A DNA stretch of 49,311 nt from Paracoccaceae bacterium (lineage in GTDB: Bacteria > Pseudomonadota > Alphaproteobacteria > Rhodobacterales > Rhodobacteraceae), in assembly GCA_029862205.1 (NCBI GenBank), contig JAOTXT010000028.1:1-49311 (forward strand), in the 5' to 3' direction. The number at the start of each line of letters is the position of its first letter. Position 1 is the first letter of the stretch. Below, in pieces: positions 17,202-25,937 of the stretch. The notes under the pieces are model-generated. The model had not been told where the DNA came from and did not search any database. It saw only the letters and a list, made by a program, of their open reading frames with translations. The position numbers were made by a program, and so were the translations under genes.

Positions 17202-18296
17202 TTACTTCACACTGTCGGCGAATGCCTTGCCAAGCGCGGCGTTCGACGCCTGGGCGCCGGCCCAGAAAGGAACCGCGATGGCGGCGAAGTCCTTCTGAGA
17301 CTGCCAAACCTTGGCGAAGAATGCGTTCTCGGCCGCGTTCTTCTCGAGCGAGGCCTTGGCCGCGTTCATATAGGCCGGGAAGTAATCCGCCGGGGTGTCA
17401 TGAAGCTGCACGCCGTCCTCCTCGACCAGCTTCTTAAGCGCCTTGCCGTTCTCGTAGATGCGGTAGCTCATCGCTTTCGAGAGCGACGCGTTGGCCGCGA
17501 CCTCGATCGCCTTCTGTTGCAACGGCGTTAGCGAATTGTAGACATCGCCGTTGATGTAAAGGTCGGCATTGACCACGACCTGATGCAGGCCCTGCAGGTA
17601 GTAGTGCTTCAGCACCTTCTGGAAGCCGAAGACCGAGTCAGGTTTCGGGCAGCACCACTCGGCCGCGTCGATCGTGCCCTTCTCCAGTGCCGGCAGGATG
17701 TCGCCGCCGCCCATGGCCACCGAGGCGACCCCGATGTCCTTGTAGGTCTGGCCCGGGATGCCGGGAGGGGTGCGGAAGCGATACTTCCGGAAGTCGTCCA
17801 TCGAGGTGATCGGCTCCTTGAACCAGCCGAGCGCCTCAGGGCCAACCGGCTGCAGCATGAAGCCCTTCACGTTCACGCCCATCTCGGTCCACAACTCGTC
17901 ATAGAGCTCCTTGCCGCCGCCATACTGGAACCAGCTGAGGAACGCGATGTTGTCGATGCCGACACCGGCGCCAGCAACCGGTGAGCCGAACAGCATCGCC
18001 GCCGGGTGCTTGCCCGACCAGTAGTGCGTCCAGGCGAAGCCGCCTTCGATCAGGCCGCTATCGACTGCGTCCAGCGTCTCCTTGACGCCGACCACCGCGC
18101 CCGCCGGCAGCACCTCGATGATCACTTCGTTGTCGGTCAGCGCCGCGACGTCGGCCGCGAATTCGTTCAGCATGTGAACTTCATCGGCCTTCGCCGGGAT
18201 AACCGACTGCACGCGGATCTTGACCTCCGCAACGGCCATCCCCGCGGTTACGGCGATCGCGGCCGCACCCAGGGTCAGTGTCTTGATGAGTTTCAT
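17202..18296 (-). CDS. dctP: TRAP transporter substrate-binding protein (DctP family)
   Basis: 364 residues with a clear signal peptide (cleavage after AVA near residue 23), so periplasmic. The substrate arginine of DctP proteins fits Arg175 in YRFRTPPGIPGQ, and the AAEWCCP segment (about 211-217) matches the region that contacts the ligand in 2-oxoacid-type (TakP-like) binding proteins. It delivers a carboxylate, perhaps a 2-oxo acid, to the fused permease. First gene of the operon; the permease follows after a strong hairpin. The exact ligand is unknown. Confidence 0.92.
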   Translation of the reverse strand: MKLIKTLTLGAAAIAVTAGMAVAEVKIRVQSVIPAKADEVHMLNEFAADVAALTDNEVIIEVLPAGAVVGVKETLDAVDSGLIEGGFAWTHYWSGKHPAAMLFGSPVAGAGVGIDNIAFLSWFQYGGGKELYDELWTEMGVNVKGFMLQPVGPEALGWFKEPITSMDDFRKYRFRTPPGIPGQTYKDIGVASVAMGGGDILPALEKGTIDAAEWCCPKPDSVFGFQKVLKHYYLQGLHQVVVNADLYINGDVYNSLTPLQQKAIEVAANASLSKAMSYRIYENGKALKKLVEEDGVQLHDTPADYFPAYMNAAKASLEKNAAENAFFAKVWQSQKDFAAIAVPFWAGAQASNAALGKAFADSVK

Positions 18297-18432
18297 GATT
18301 TTCCTCCCGGTTTCATCAATCGGATCTTGTCGTAGCGGGTCTGATGCCCGCTCGTGCCTGTCATCGCTTTTCGACGGCGTTCAGCCGTCATTCCTAACTG
18401 GACTGCCCTCGTTTGTCGCCTCCTTCGTCACG

Positions 18433-19062
18433 TCATGCCATTCCCATGAATTTGGCCATGTCGGCCCAGCTCGAATGCAGCATCTCGCCGGCGACAAAAA
18501 CCAGGACCGCGACGCCCACAAAGCTGATCCAGATGTGCCGCGTCAGGATCTTGCAGACCAGCGTCGCGAAACACGCCATCAGCAGGATCGACAGCGCCAG
18601 GCCGAAGACCAGCAAGGCCCTGTTGTCATGGGCAATCGCGGCGACGGCCAACACATTGTCAACCGACATCGAGACGTCCGCGATGGTGATCGTCGCCAGC
18701 GCTTTCACGATCGAGCGCCGGTCGCTGGCCGCGCCGCTGCCGACGACCGCTCCGGTCGCTTCCGCCTCGAGGATCGAGATATGGCGGATTTCTTGGTAAA
18801 GTTTGAACGCGACCCAGAACAGCAAGAGTCCGCCCACAAACCGGATCCAGGGAATCTCGTAGAGATAGGTCGCCACCAGGGCCGAGGCGATGCGGATCAC
18901 CACGGCCATCGTCATGCCGAAGATGATCGCGCGACGCTGCAGGTGCGGCGCCAGGCTGGCCGCCGCCATGCCAATCACCAGGGCGTTGTCCCCGGACAGC
19001 ACGACGTCCAGCCAGATGATGGCCGCGAGATCGGCCATGGTATCCGGGTCAAATCCCATCAT
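18433..19062 (-). CDS. TerC/YjbE family integral membrane protein
   Basis: 209 residues, about seven membrane helices. Family motifs are present: WLDVVLSGDNALVIG near the N-terminus and IADVSMSVDNVLAVAAI in the second half, both with the Asp-Asn pair thought to bind metal. TerC-family proteins are linked to manganese efflux or metal homeostasis. The start ATG overlaps the stop of the GMC oxidoreductase gene (ATGA), implying coupled translation; an adjacent second ATG is an alternative. The pairing with a flavoenzyme is unexpected. Confidence 0.9.
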   Translation of the reverse strand: MMGFDPDTMADLAAIIWLDVVLSGDNALVIGMAAASLAPHLQRRAIIFGMTMAVVIRIASALVATYLYEIPWIRFVGGLLLFWVAFKLYQEIRHISILEAEATGAVVGSGAASDRRSIVKALATITIADVSMSVDNVLAVAAIAHDNRALLVFGLALSILLMACFATLVCKILTRHIWISFVGVAVLVFVAGEMLHSSWADMAKFMGMA

Positions 19063-20663
19063 GCGGCCGACCTCGCCCTGGCGTCCTGAGCCACCATGTC
19101 CGCTACCTTCTCGCCGATCATGATCGCCGGGGCGTTGGTGTTGCCCGAGGTGATGGTGGGCATGATCGAGGCGTCGGCGACCCTGAGCCCGTCCACGCCG
19201 TGAACGCGAAGACGCGCATCGACCACCGCCATGTCATCCTGGCCCATCTTGCAGGTGCCGGCCGGGTGATAGATCGTCGTCGCCCGGTCGCGGATCCAGT
19301 CGAGGATCTCGTCGTCGGTTTCGGCCGCGTAGCCCGGTTCGCGCTCGTCCTTCACGATCTCGGCCAGCGGCGAGGCCTCGGCAATGCGTCGCCCCACCCT
19401 GACGCCCGCGATCGTGGTCGTTCGGTCGACCTCGGCTTTCAAGTAGTTCGCGCAAATCGCCGGATGCACGTTGGGATCTGCCGACGTAATGCGCACATGG
19501 CCCCGGCTCTCGGGGCGCAATTGGCAAACCGAGGTAGTAAATGCCGAAAAGCGGTCGAGGCCATGGCCAGGGTTTTGTGAGCTCAGGGGTTGGATGTGGA
19601 ATTGAATGTCCGGGGTTTCGCAATCCGGTCGGGTCCGAGCGAAGGCGCCCACCTGGCTCGCGCCCATGGTCATCGGGCCGGTCCGTTTGAGGATGAACTC
19701 GATCCCGATCCGCATCTGGCCGAACAGGCTGTTGACCTCGTCGTTGAGCGTCGGCTCGGTGACCTCGTAGACCGCGCGGGCCTGGAGATGGTCTTGGAGG
19801 TTCTCGCCGACGCCAGGCAAATCGCATGCGACGTCAATTCCATGGCTCCGCAACAGCTCTGCCGGTCCCAGCCCGGAGAGCTGTAGGATTTGCGGCGAGC
19901 CGATCGCACCTGCGGCAAGCACGACCTCGCGACCCGCGTGGACGGTCTCGACTATGCCCGCGCGCTCGATCTCGACCCCGATGGCGCGGCCCCGCTCGAG
20001 GATCACGCGCCGTGTCATAGCGTCGGTCACGATGTGCAGGTTCGGTCGGCGGCGCGCCGGTTTCAGGAATGCGGTGGCCGACGAGCATCTGAGCCCGTTC
20101 GTCATCGTGAGCTGGTAATAGCCCACCCCCTCCTGGTCGGTGCCGTTGAAATCGTCATTCGCCGGAATGCCGGCAGCGACCGCGGCAGCTATGAATTTGT
20201 CGCAGAGAGCACGATGCGCCCGCATGTCAGAGACCGCGAGGGGACCGTCTCCGCCATGCAGTTTATTTCCGCCGCGTTCCTGCCGCTCGGAACGCTTGAA
20301 GTAGGACAACACATCGTCCCAGGCCCAGCCGGGATTGCCCAGCTGGCGCCAGTGGTCGTAATCCTGCGGCTGGCCGCGCACATAGAGCAGTCCGTTCAGC
20401 GCACTCGACCCGCCCAGCACCTTGCCGCGGGGCCATTCGATGCGGCGCCCGTTCAGGCCCGGCTCGGGTGCGGTGCGATAGCACCAATCGACTGACGGAT
20501 TATGCATGGTCTTGAAGTAGCCGACCGGAATATGCAGCCAGGGATTGCGACCGCGCCCGCCCGCCTCGATCAGGGCAACCGTCGGCGTGGCGTCTTCGCT
20601 CAGCCGTGCCGCGATGGCACACCCTGCCGAGCCTGCTCCGACAACCACATAGTCGAATTGCAA
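19059..20663 (-). CDS. GMC family FAD-dependent oxidoreductase
   Basis: 534 residues, normal for choline/alcohol dehydrogenase-type GMC enzymes. FAD-binding GAGSAG at residues 9-14 with Glu33; GMC signatures GKVLGGSSALNGLLYVRG (about 80-97) and AAGAIGSPQILQLSG. The catalytic His466 lies in YHPAGTCKMG and the second active-site segment is SGNTNAPAIMIGEK (Asn508/Asn510). It oxidises a primary alcohol to an aldehyde; the substrate is unknown (choline, polyethylene glycol and aliphatic alcohols are used by relatives). Divergent from an IclR gene, which may regulate it. Confidence 0.92.
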   Translation of the reverse strand: MQFDYVVVGAGSAGCAIAARLSEDATPTVALIEAGGRGRNPWLHIPVGYFKTMHNPSVDWCYRTAPEPGLNGRRIEWPRGKVLGGSSALNGLLYVRGQPQDYDHWRQLGNPGWAWDDVLSYFKRSERQERGGNKLHGGDGPLAVSDMRAHRALCDKFIAAAVAAGIPANDDFNGTDQEGVGYYQLTMTNGLRCSSATAFLKPARRRPNLHIVTDAMTRRVILERGRAIGVEIERAGIVETVHAGREVVLAAGAIGSPQILQLSGLGPAELLRSHGIDVACDLPGVGENLQDHLQARAVYEVTEPTLNDEVNSLFGQMRIGIEFILKRTGPMTMGASQVGAFARTRPDCETPDIQFHIQPLSSQNPGHGLDRFSAFTTSVCQLRPESRGHVRITSADPNVHPAICANYLKAEVDRTTTIAGVRVGRRIAEASPLAEIVKDEREPGYAAETDDEILDWIRDRATTIYHPAGTCKMGQDDMAVVDARLRVHGVDGLRVADASIMPTITSGNTNAPAIMIGEKVADMVAQDARARSAA

Positions 20664-20721
20664 ATCTTCCCCCTTCGTCAGACGATCCAGCCTGGACCTC
20701 TGATTCGAATTACGATTTTCA

Positions 20722-20734
20722 AGACTATAGGTCT
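20722..20734. promoter_or_regulatory. Short dyad in the GMC / IclR divergent promoter region
   Basis: AGAC-TATAG-GTCT, a 4-bp-arm dyad in an AT-rich stretch of the 151-base region between the divergent GMC and IclR genes. It is a candidate operator for the IclR protein, but the arms are short and the assignment is a guess. Confidence 0.25.
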
Positions 20735-20814
20735 CAAAAGTGATATTTCAATCGGATTCCCGAAGAATACCCCATGGGTTTCCCTCGGCGGTGCAGCATG
20801 CGATAAATGAGACC

Positions 20815-21585
20815 ATGGATAAGAGCCAACAACGGATTCCGACGAATCTTCGGGCGCTTTTGATTCTCGAAACTCTGGCCAATGCCGGGCGCGCGATGAC
20901 GCCCACTGAACTGGGCGCCGAGATCGGATTGCCAAAGCCGACCGTGCACAGGCTCTGTACCACGTTGGAAGGCGAGGGTTTTTTGGTGCGCGAACCCCAT
21001 GATGGTCGCCTACGCCCGGCACTTCGGGCGCGCACCCTGGCCGATGGGTTGCAGATCGCCTCGCGCACCGAGATCCTGCGCCGGCTGGTCTTGAAATCGG
21101 TGGCCGGAAAGATCGGCGAGACCTGTAATCTAGCAGCACCCGCGACATCCGGCATGATCTATCTGGACCGGGTCGACACGCCCTGGCCGTTGCGCTTTCA
21201 GCTGCCGGTCGGGACCGAGGTGCCGTTCCACTGCACCGCCAGCGGCAAGCTGTTCTTATCAACCTACGGCAACCGTGCGCTCGAAAGTGTAGTGGGCAGC
21301 CTGGACCTGACGCCGGAGGGGCCCAACTGCGCGACGACGCCCGATGAATTGCGCCGCCGCCTCGATCAGGTACGCGAGGCAGGATACTCCTGGGACAACG
21401 AAGAGTTCATGGCCGGTATGATCGCCTTCGCCGTGCCGATCCACGACCGCGCGGGCCGGTTCATCGCTGCATTGGCCTTCCACGCGCCGGCGCAGCGCAT
21501 CAGCTTCGAGGCAGGCCGTGCCCATGTGCCGACGCTTATGGAGGGCGCCGCGCGCATGGAGCAGCTTTTATTCTCGGAGCATTAG
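20815..21585 (+). CDS. IclR family transcriptional regulator
   Basis: 256 residues from the ATG at 20815; the longer frame from 20740 adds 25 residues with no family match. The N-terminal winged helix-turn-helix (about 10-75; LILETLANAGRAMTPTELGAEIGLPKPTVHRL) is followed by the IclR effector domain (CTASGKLFLSTY, then SWDNEEFMAGMIAFAVPIHD). IclR proteins bind small metabolites. It is divergent from the GMC gene and convergent with the alcohol dehydrogenase gene, so likely targets are the GMC-terC unit and its own promoter. Confidence 0.92.
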   Translation: MDKSQQRIPTNLRALLILETLANAGRAMTPTELGAEIGLPKPTVHRLCTTLEGEGFLVREPHDGRLRPALRARTLADGLQIASRTEILRRLVLKSVAGKIGETCNLAAPATSGMIYLDRVDTPWPLRFQLPVGTEVPFHCTASGKLFLSTYGNRALESVVGSLDLTPEGPNCATTPDELRRRLDQVREAGYSWDNEEFMAGMIAFAVPIHDRAGRFIAALAFHAPAQRISFEAGRAHVPTLMEGAARMEQLLFSEH

Positions 21586-21592
21586 GTCCGGC

Positions 21593-22585
21593 TCAGAGCG
21601 TCAGAACGATCTTCGAGGCCGCGACGCTGCCCTGATCGAGCGCCGCGAAGGCGTCGATCCCCGCCTCGATCGGACGCGTCTCGACCCAACCGAAATCGCC
21701 CAACCTGCCGTCGAAGATCGCCCGCGCCGTGTCACGGAAATCCGCCATGGTATAGGTGTAGGTGCCGATCACGGTGATCTCGTGCAGCGTGGCCCGGCGC
21801 ATATCGAGACCCTGGTCGCCGCCCGCAAGTCCGACATGGGTGATCACGCCGCCCGCCCGTGCGAGCCGCGTCGACGCCGCCCGCGAGGCTGCGCCGCCGT
21901 AGGCATCGACCACCAGATCGGCGCTGCCCGCTTCCGGCTCACCCTCGGACGGATCGTAGACTTGGAACGGCCCGGCCGCGCCGAGGGTGGCGTGGCGCGC
22001 CCGATTGGTCTCGGCGATCAGGATCTCGCGCGCGCCGCTGGCAGCCGTCACCAGCGCCGCCCCAACTCCGATCGCGCCGCCGCCCAGAATCACGACCCGC
22101 GTCGCCGCGAGCGGCCGGGCCATCGCCGCGCCTGCCAGGCGCAGCGCGTGCCAGCCGCAGGCGATGGGCTCGGCCAGCGCGGCGTGTTCCAGCCGCACCC
22201 CGTCCGGCACCTCCACCAGATTGCGGGCGGGCACGACCACCTGTTCGGCAAATGCGCCCTCGCGGGGCGGCATCGAGATGATCCGCCGGTCGGGGCATAG
22301 GTTGTCGCGCCCCTCGGCGCAGAAATCGCAATCGCCGCAGCTCTCGAGCGGGTTCACCGTGACCCGGCGCCCGGCCAGTGGTCCGTCCAGCGCCACGCCA
22401 GCGGCCTCGTGGCCCAGAACCAGGGGCGGCGGGCGGCGCTCGTCATGGCCAAGATAGGCGTGCATGTCTGAACCGCAGATGCCGCATGCGGCGACATCGA
22501 CCAGCGCTTGGCCCTCCCCCGCAACGGGTCGGGCCACATCACGCAGTTCGAGGCCGCGCGGGCCGGTGTAAACGAGCGCTCTCAT
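21593..22585 (-). CDS. Zinc-dependent alcohol dehydrogenase (MDR family)
   Basis: 330 residues from the ATG at 22585; the open frame extends far upstream but only as a shadow of the SDR gene. Catalytic zinc ligands Cys37 (GICGSD) and His59-Glu60 (LGHEAAG), structural zinc cysteines 83, 86, 89 and 97 (CGDCDFCAEGRDNLC), and an NAD-binding GGGAIGVG (from 168). It resembles sorbitol/L-idonate/threonine-type dehydrogenases. Its ATG overlaps the SDR stop (ATGA), so the two form a coupled pair, probably two oxidation steps of one polyol or sugar-acid pathway. Confidence 0.9.
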   Translation of the reverse strand: MRALVYTGPRGLELRDVARPVAGEGQALVDVAACGICGSDMHAYLGHDERRPPPLVLGHEAAGVALDGPLAGRRVTVNPLESCGDCDFCAEGRDNLCPDRRIISMPPREGAFAEQVVVPARNLVEVPDGVRLEHAALAEPIACGWHALRLAGAAMARPLAATRVVILGGGAIGVGAALVTAASGAREILIAETNRARHATLGAAGPFQVYDPSEGEPEAGSADLVVDAYGGAASRAASTRLARAGGVITHVGLAGGDQGLDMRRATLHEITVIGTYTYTMADFRDTARAIFDGRLGDFGWVETRPIEAGIDAFAALDQGSVAASKIVLTL

Positions 22586-23352
22586 TTCGCGGTGAACCCT
22601 CCGTCCACGTAAAGCACCTGCCCGGTCACGTAGTCCGATGCGGGCGAGGCCAGGAACATCAGCGGTCCGGCCAGGTCCTCCATCACGCCATTGCGTCCGA
22701 TACAGGTCTGCGATGCATTGCGCGCGGCGAGCTCGGGGTCGGCGAAGACCGGCGCGGTCAGCTCGGTTGGGAAAAAGCCCGGCGCGATGGCGTTGCAGGT
22801 GATGCCGTCGCGCGACCACGCCTCGGCCATGGCGCGGGTCAGCTGCGCGACGCCGGCCTTCGAGGCGCCGTAGGCGATGCCGTTCGCGAAGGCGCGCTCC
22901 GATTGCAGCGAGGCAATGTTGACGATGCGTCCCCAGCCCGTCTGTCGCATTCTTGGGATCAAGGCCTGGGCCAGGAAGAAGGGCGCGGCCAGGTTCAGGT
23001 TCTGGGTCAGGGACCAATCTTCCAAGGTGACCACGTCGGCATGGGTGCGGGGGTTGATGCCCGCCGCCGAGACAAGAATCTGCGGCGGACCGAAGGGCGC
23101 GGCGATCTGGGCGGCGATTTCGCCGATCCCGGACAGGTCGCTCAGATCCGCCGTCACCGCGGCGGTCTCGCCGCCCGCTTCCGCCTGCCAATCGGCCAGG
23201 CCATCCGCCCGGCGGGCGATGCCGACGACCTTGGCTCCGGCCGCCGCCAGGAACCCGGCCATCGCCCGGCCCAGCCCGGAACTGGCGCCGGTCACGCAGG
23301 CGACACGGCCCGCGACCGAGAACCGGTCCCCTGATCCAAGCTCCGCCGCCAC
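22582..23352 (-). CDS. SDR family oxidoreductase, gluconate 5-dehydrogenase-like
   Basis: 256 residues. TGASSGLG at 21-28, SAAG at 95-98 in place of the common NNAG, active-site Ser148, Tyr161 and Lys165 (YGASKAG), and the C-terminal DYVTGQVLYVDGG. The overall pattern is that of sugar-acid/polyol SDRs such as gluconate 5-dehydrogenase or 3-oxoacyl-ACP reductase-like proteins. It is upstream of and overlaps the zinc dehydrogenase. The substrate is not known. Confidence 0.9.
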   Translation of the reverse strand: MAAELGSGDRFSVAGRVACVTGASSGLGRAMAGFLAAAGAKVVGIARRADGLADWQAEAGGETAAVTADLSDLSGIGEIAAQIAAPFGPPQILVSAAGINPRTHADVVTLEDWSLTQNLNLAAPFFLAQALIPRMRQTGWGRIVNIASLQSERAFANGIAYGASKAGVAQLTRAMAEAWSRDGITCNAIAPGFFPTELTAPVFADPELAARNASQTCIGRNGVMEDLAGPLMFLASPASDYVTGQVLYVDGGFTAK

Positions 23353-23474
23353 CCTCTTGCCTTCCGCTCCATGCTTATGCTGGGATGCCTCTTACTTCCC
23401 GCTCGCGGCGGCCCGGTCAATGACAAATCTTTTCAAGGGTCAATCTCCGTGGGCCGTCCCAGAAACGCTGACCC

Positions 23475-24773
23475 ATGACCGACACGACCATCGAGGCCGA
23501 GACCGACCGGCGGCGCCTGCTGCGCCGCATGATGCTGCTTTTGGGTCTGTTCTTCGTCATGGTCCAGGTCAACCGCTCGGCTGGCGGCGTGCTGGCGACC
23601 TATCTTGGCGGGCCGGACGGGCTCTCGCCCACCGATATCGGCACGGTGATGGGAACGATGTTCATCGCATCGGCCATGATTCAGCTTCCAACTGGCATCC
23701 TTTTCGACTGGTTGGGCCCGCGCCGTACGCTGAGCTATATGGGTGCGGTCGCGGTGGCGGGGATCGTGATCTTCGCCCTGGCGGAATCCGTTTTGGGCAT
23801 GATGGTTGGCCGGTTCGCCATGGGCGCCGGCCATGGCGGCGTGATCACCGCGATTTATCTGATTGCGATGGTTTGGGCGCCGCCCGAGCGTGTCGCGCAA
23901 TCGACCGCCACGGTTGTCGGGATCGCCGGGGGCATCGGCGGAATCATGGCGACGACGCCGCTTGCATTCGCGCTTGATGAATATGGCCTGACCGTCAGCT
24001 TTCTGGGCATCGCGGCGCTGACTGGGGTGACCACGCTCGCGCTCTTTTTCGGCCTGCGCGACGAGCCGGCCGAGACCCGGGCCGGTCCTGCCGCGGACGC
24101 GCCGCCCGAGACCTTTGCCGATCCGCCGCGCGAGACCCTGGGCCAAACCATCGCGGGTCTTTGGACAGTGATGAGGATGCCCGAGCTCAGGCGCATCTAT
24201 GCGATGGGATTCTGCTTCGCCGCGCCATTCATGACCATCGGTGGGCTTTGGGCTGGCCCCTATTTCACCGAGGTCCACGGGCTCGACGCCGAGGGCGCTT
24301 CGCTGATCTTGCTCAGCTTGATCGTGGCGCTGCATCTGGGCACTTTCCTCTACGGCCCGTTGGAGCGCCGCGTCCGTTCGCGCAGGCGCCTGATCCTGGC
24401 GGGCGTTGCCCTGCAGGTAGGGACACTTAGCGTGCTCGTGCTCTGGCCGCAGGCACCGCTGCCGCTGGCGATCGTGCTGTTGGTCATCTTCGGCTGCGCG
24501 GCGCCCTTCTATGTGGTGCTGGCGGCTCATACCCAGATGTTCGTGCCGAAGCGCCGGCTGGGCCGGGCGATGACCTGCATTGGGTTGGTTGGTCTGACCG
24601 GGATCTTCATCATGCAGACCGGCACCGGGGCACTGATCGACCTGGTGCAGCGCCTGGGCGGCAGTAGCCTGACCGGGCACCGCTTGGTCTTTTTCAGCGT
24701 CATCCTGATCCTGGCCTTCTCGGCCGCGATCTACCGGCGCCAGCCCGAGGCTCCGGCCGAGGTCGAAAAATGA
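23475..24773 (+). CDS. MFS transporter
   Basis: 432 residues with twelve predicted membrane segments in two halves separated by a polar loop (about 195-225). The MFS motif between helices 2 and 3 reads GILFDWLGPRRT, a good form of the G-x-x-x-D-R-x-G-R-R pattern, and RFAMGAGHGG fits helix 4. It is probably a secondary carrier of an organic solute. It lies next to, and convergent with, the LysR gene of the phosphonate cluster, which has no other transporter in this window; a link is possible but unproven. Confidence 0.9.
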   Translation: MTDTTIEAETDRRRLLRRMMLLLGLFFVMVQVNRSAGGVLATYLGGPDGLSPTDIGTVMGTMFIASAMIQLPTGILFDWLGPRRTLSYMGAVAVAGIVIFALAESVLGMMVGRFAMGAGHGGVITAIYLIAMVWAPPERVAQSTATVVGIAGGIGGIMATTPLAFALDEYGLTVSFLGIAALTGVTTLALFFGLRDEPAETRAGPAADAPPETFADPPRETLGQTIAGLWTVMRMPELRRIYAMGFCFAAPFMTIGGLWAGPYFTEVHGLDAEGASLILLSLIVALHLGTFLYGPLERRVRSRRRLILAGVALQVGTLSVLVLWPQAPLPLAIVLLVIFGCAAPFYVVLAAHTQMFVPKRRLGRAMTCIGLVGLTGIFIMQTGTGALIDLVQRLGGSSLTGHRLVFFSVILILAFSAAIYRRQPEAPAEVEK

Positions 24774-24897
24774 ACAGGGGCTCCGTGCTCAGCGGCAAAC
24801 AGACGCCATGTTGCGCGGCGGAACGGTTTCATCTTCAACGCTGCGCTGCCTGAAATTACGATGCGCGCGGCGAGCTTGGGATTGGTTGTGGACTCTT

Positions 24898-25770
24898 CTA
24901 ATCGCGGCCAATCACGTCGCGCGCGCTGTCCAAGAACGCGCTGATCAGTTTGCTGCCGGCCCGCTCGGCCAGGCAGATCAGCGCTTCGTCGAGCACGACC
25001 TCACAATCTGTGATGCGAAGCGGCACCAGGCGCGGGTCGCGTCCGAACTCCGCGGCCGAGACGATCCCCACGCCGCCACTGATTGCCACGATCTCGCGCA
25101 CCGCTTCGCGCCCTTCGGCCTCGATCGACGCCTTCAGCTTGATGCTGCGTTCCGCCGCCGCCACCTCGATGCTGCTCCGGGTCTTGGAGCCCGGCTCACG
25201 CAATACCAGCATCTGCCGGGCAAGAGCCTTCAGGGTAACGGAGCCCTGCTGAGCAAGCGGATGGTCCGCGGCCGCAAAGGCGATCAGCGGGGATGAGCTG
25301 AGGCGGATCACCTCGAAGTTCTCGCCCTGGGGCACTTCGCCCAGGACCCCAACCTCGGCTTCATAGTTCAGAAGCTGGCTCAGCACATCCTCGCTATTGC
25401 CGGTGTGGATCGATAGCTCGATCCCGGGATAGCGTTCGCGAAACCGGCCGATCACCGGCAGGGCGTGATGGGCGGAATCCGCGATCACCCGCAACAGCCC
25501 CGAGCGCAGCGAGCGCGACTCAGACAGCATGTCGTGGGCCTGCTTTTCAACCTCGAACAGCCGCCGGGTGATCTCGAGCAGGCGCTCGCCCGCATTGGTC
25601 AGGCTGACCTGCTTCTTGCGGCGATTGAACAGGATAAGGTCGTACTCTTCCTCGAGCTTTCGGACCTGGTCCGAGATCGCCGGTTGGGTCAAGTGAAGCG
25701 CCTCGGCGGCCCGCGAGAAGCCGCCGCAGATTGCAACATTGTGGAAGGCGCGGAGCTGGACGTAGCGCAT
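24898..25770 (-). CDS. LysR family regulator of 2-aminoethylphosphonate catabolism (predicted)
   Basis: 290 residues. N-terminal helix-turn-helix (about 1-60; FSRAAEALHLTQPAISDQVRKLEEEYDLILFNRRKKQ) and a LysR substrate-binding domain (about 90-285). It is divergent from phnW with 167 bases between, the standard arrangement for a LysR activator and its target, and resembles LysR regulators found with phosphonate catabolic genes. The likely inducer is 2-aminoethylphosphonate or a derivative; this is inferred from context. Confidence 0.9.
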   Translation of the reverse strand: MRYVQLRAFHNVAICGGFSRAAEALHLTQPAISDQVRKLEEEYDLILFNRRKKQVSLTNAGERLLEITRRLFEVEKQAHDMLSESRSLRSGLLRVIADSAHHALPVIGRFRERYPGIELSIHTGNSEDVLSQLLNYEAEVGVLGEVPQGENFEVIRLSSSPLIAFAAADHPLAQQGSVTLKALARQMLVLREPGSKTRSSIEVAAAERSIKLKASIEAEGREAVREIVAISGGVGIVSAAEFGRDPRLVPLRITDCEVVLDEALICLAERAGSKLISAFLDSARDVIGRD

Positions 25771-25839
25771 GAAGGGTCTCCTGGGAGCGCCATCTCTCTT
25801 TATCGATTTGTCTTATCAATGTCATCCAGAATAACGATT

Positions 25840-25853
25840 TTACAAATATGTAA
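25840..25853. promoter_or_regulatory. Candidate LysR box upstream of phnW
   Basis: TTACA-AATA-TGTAA is a perfect 5-bp-arm dyad fitting the T-N11-A rule for LysR sites, in the AT-rich stretch between the divergent LysR and phnW genes, about 85 bases upstream of the phnW start. The neighbouring sequence TTATCGATTTGTCTTATCAA may hold a second half-site. Confidence 0.4.
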
Positions 25854-25937
25854 GGAATCGGAAATATTGCGGAAAATCAAAATCGAGCACGCAAATTCAG
25901 CTCTCTTGCCAAGCTCTCTTGCTACGAGGACGCAGTC

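Noticed and set aside
21593-23191. A 532-codon reading of the alcohol dehydrogenase as a long fusion protein
   Set aside because: The extra N-terminal part is an out-of-frame reading of the SDR gene; the true start is the ATG at 22585 with an ATGA overlap.
23433-24680. 415-codon minus-strand frame over the MFS gene
   Set aside because: Charged, low-complexity antisense of a membrane protein gene; not coding.
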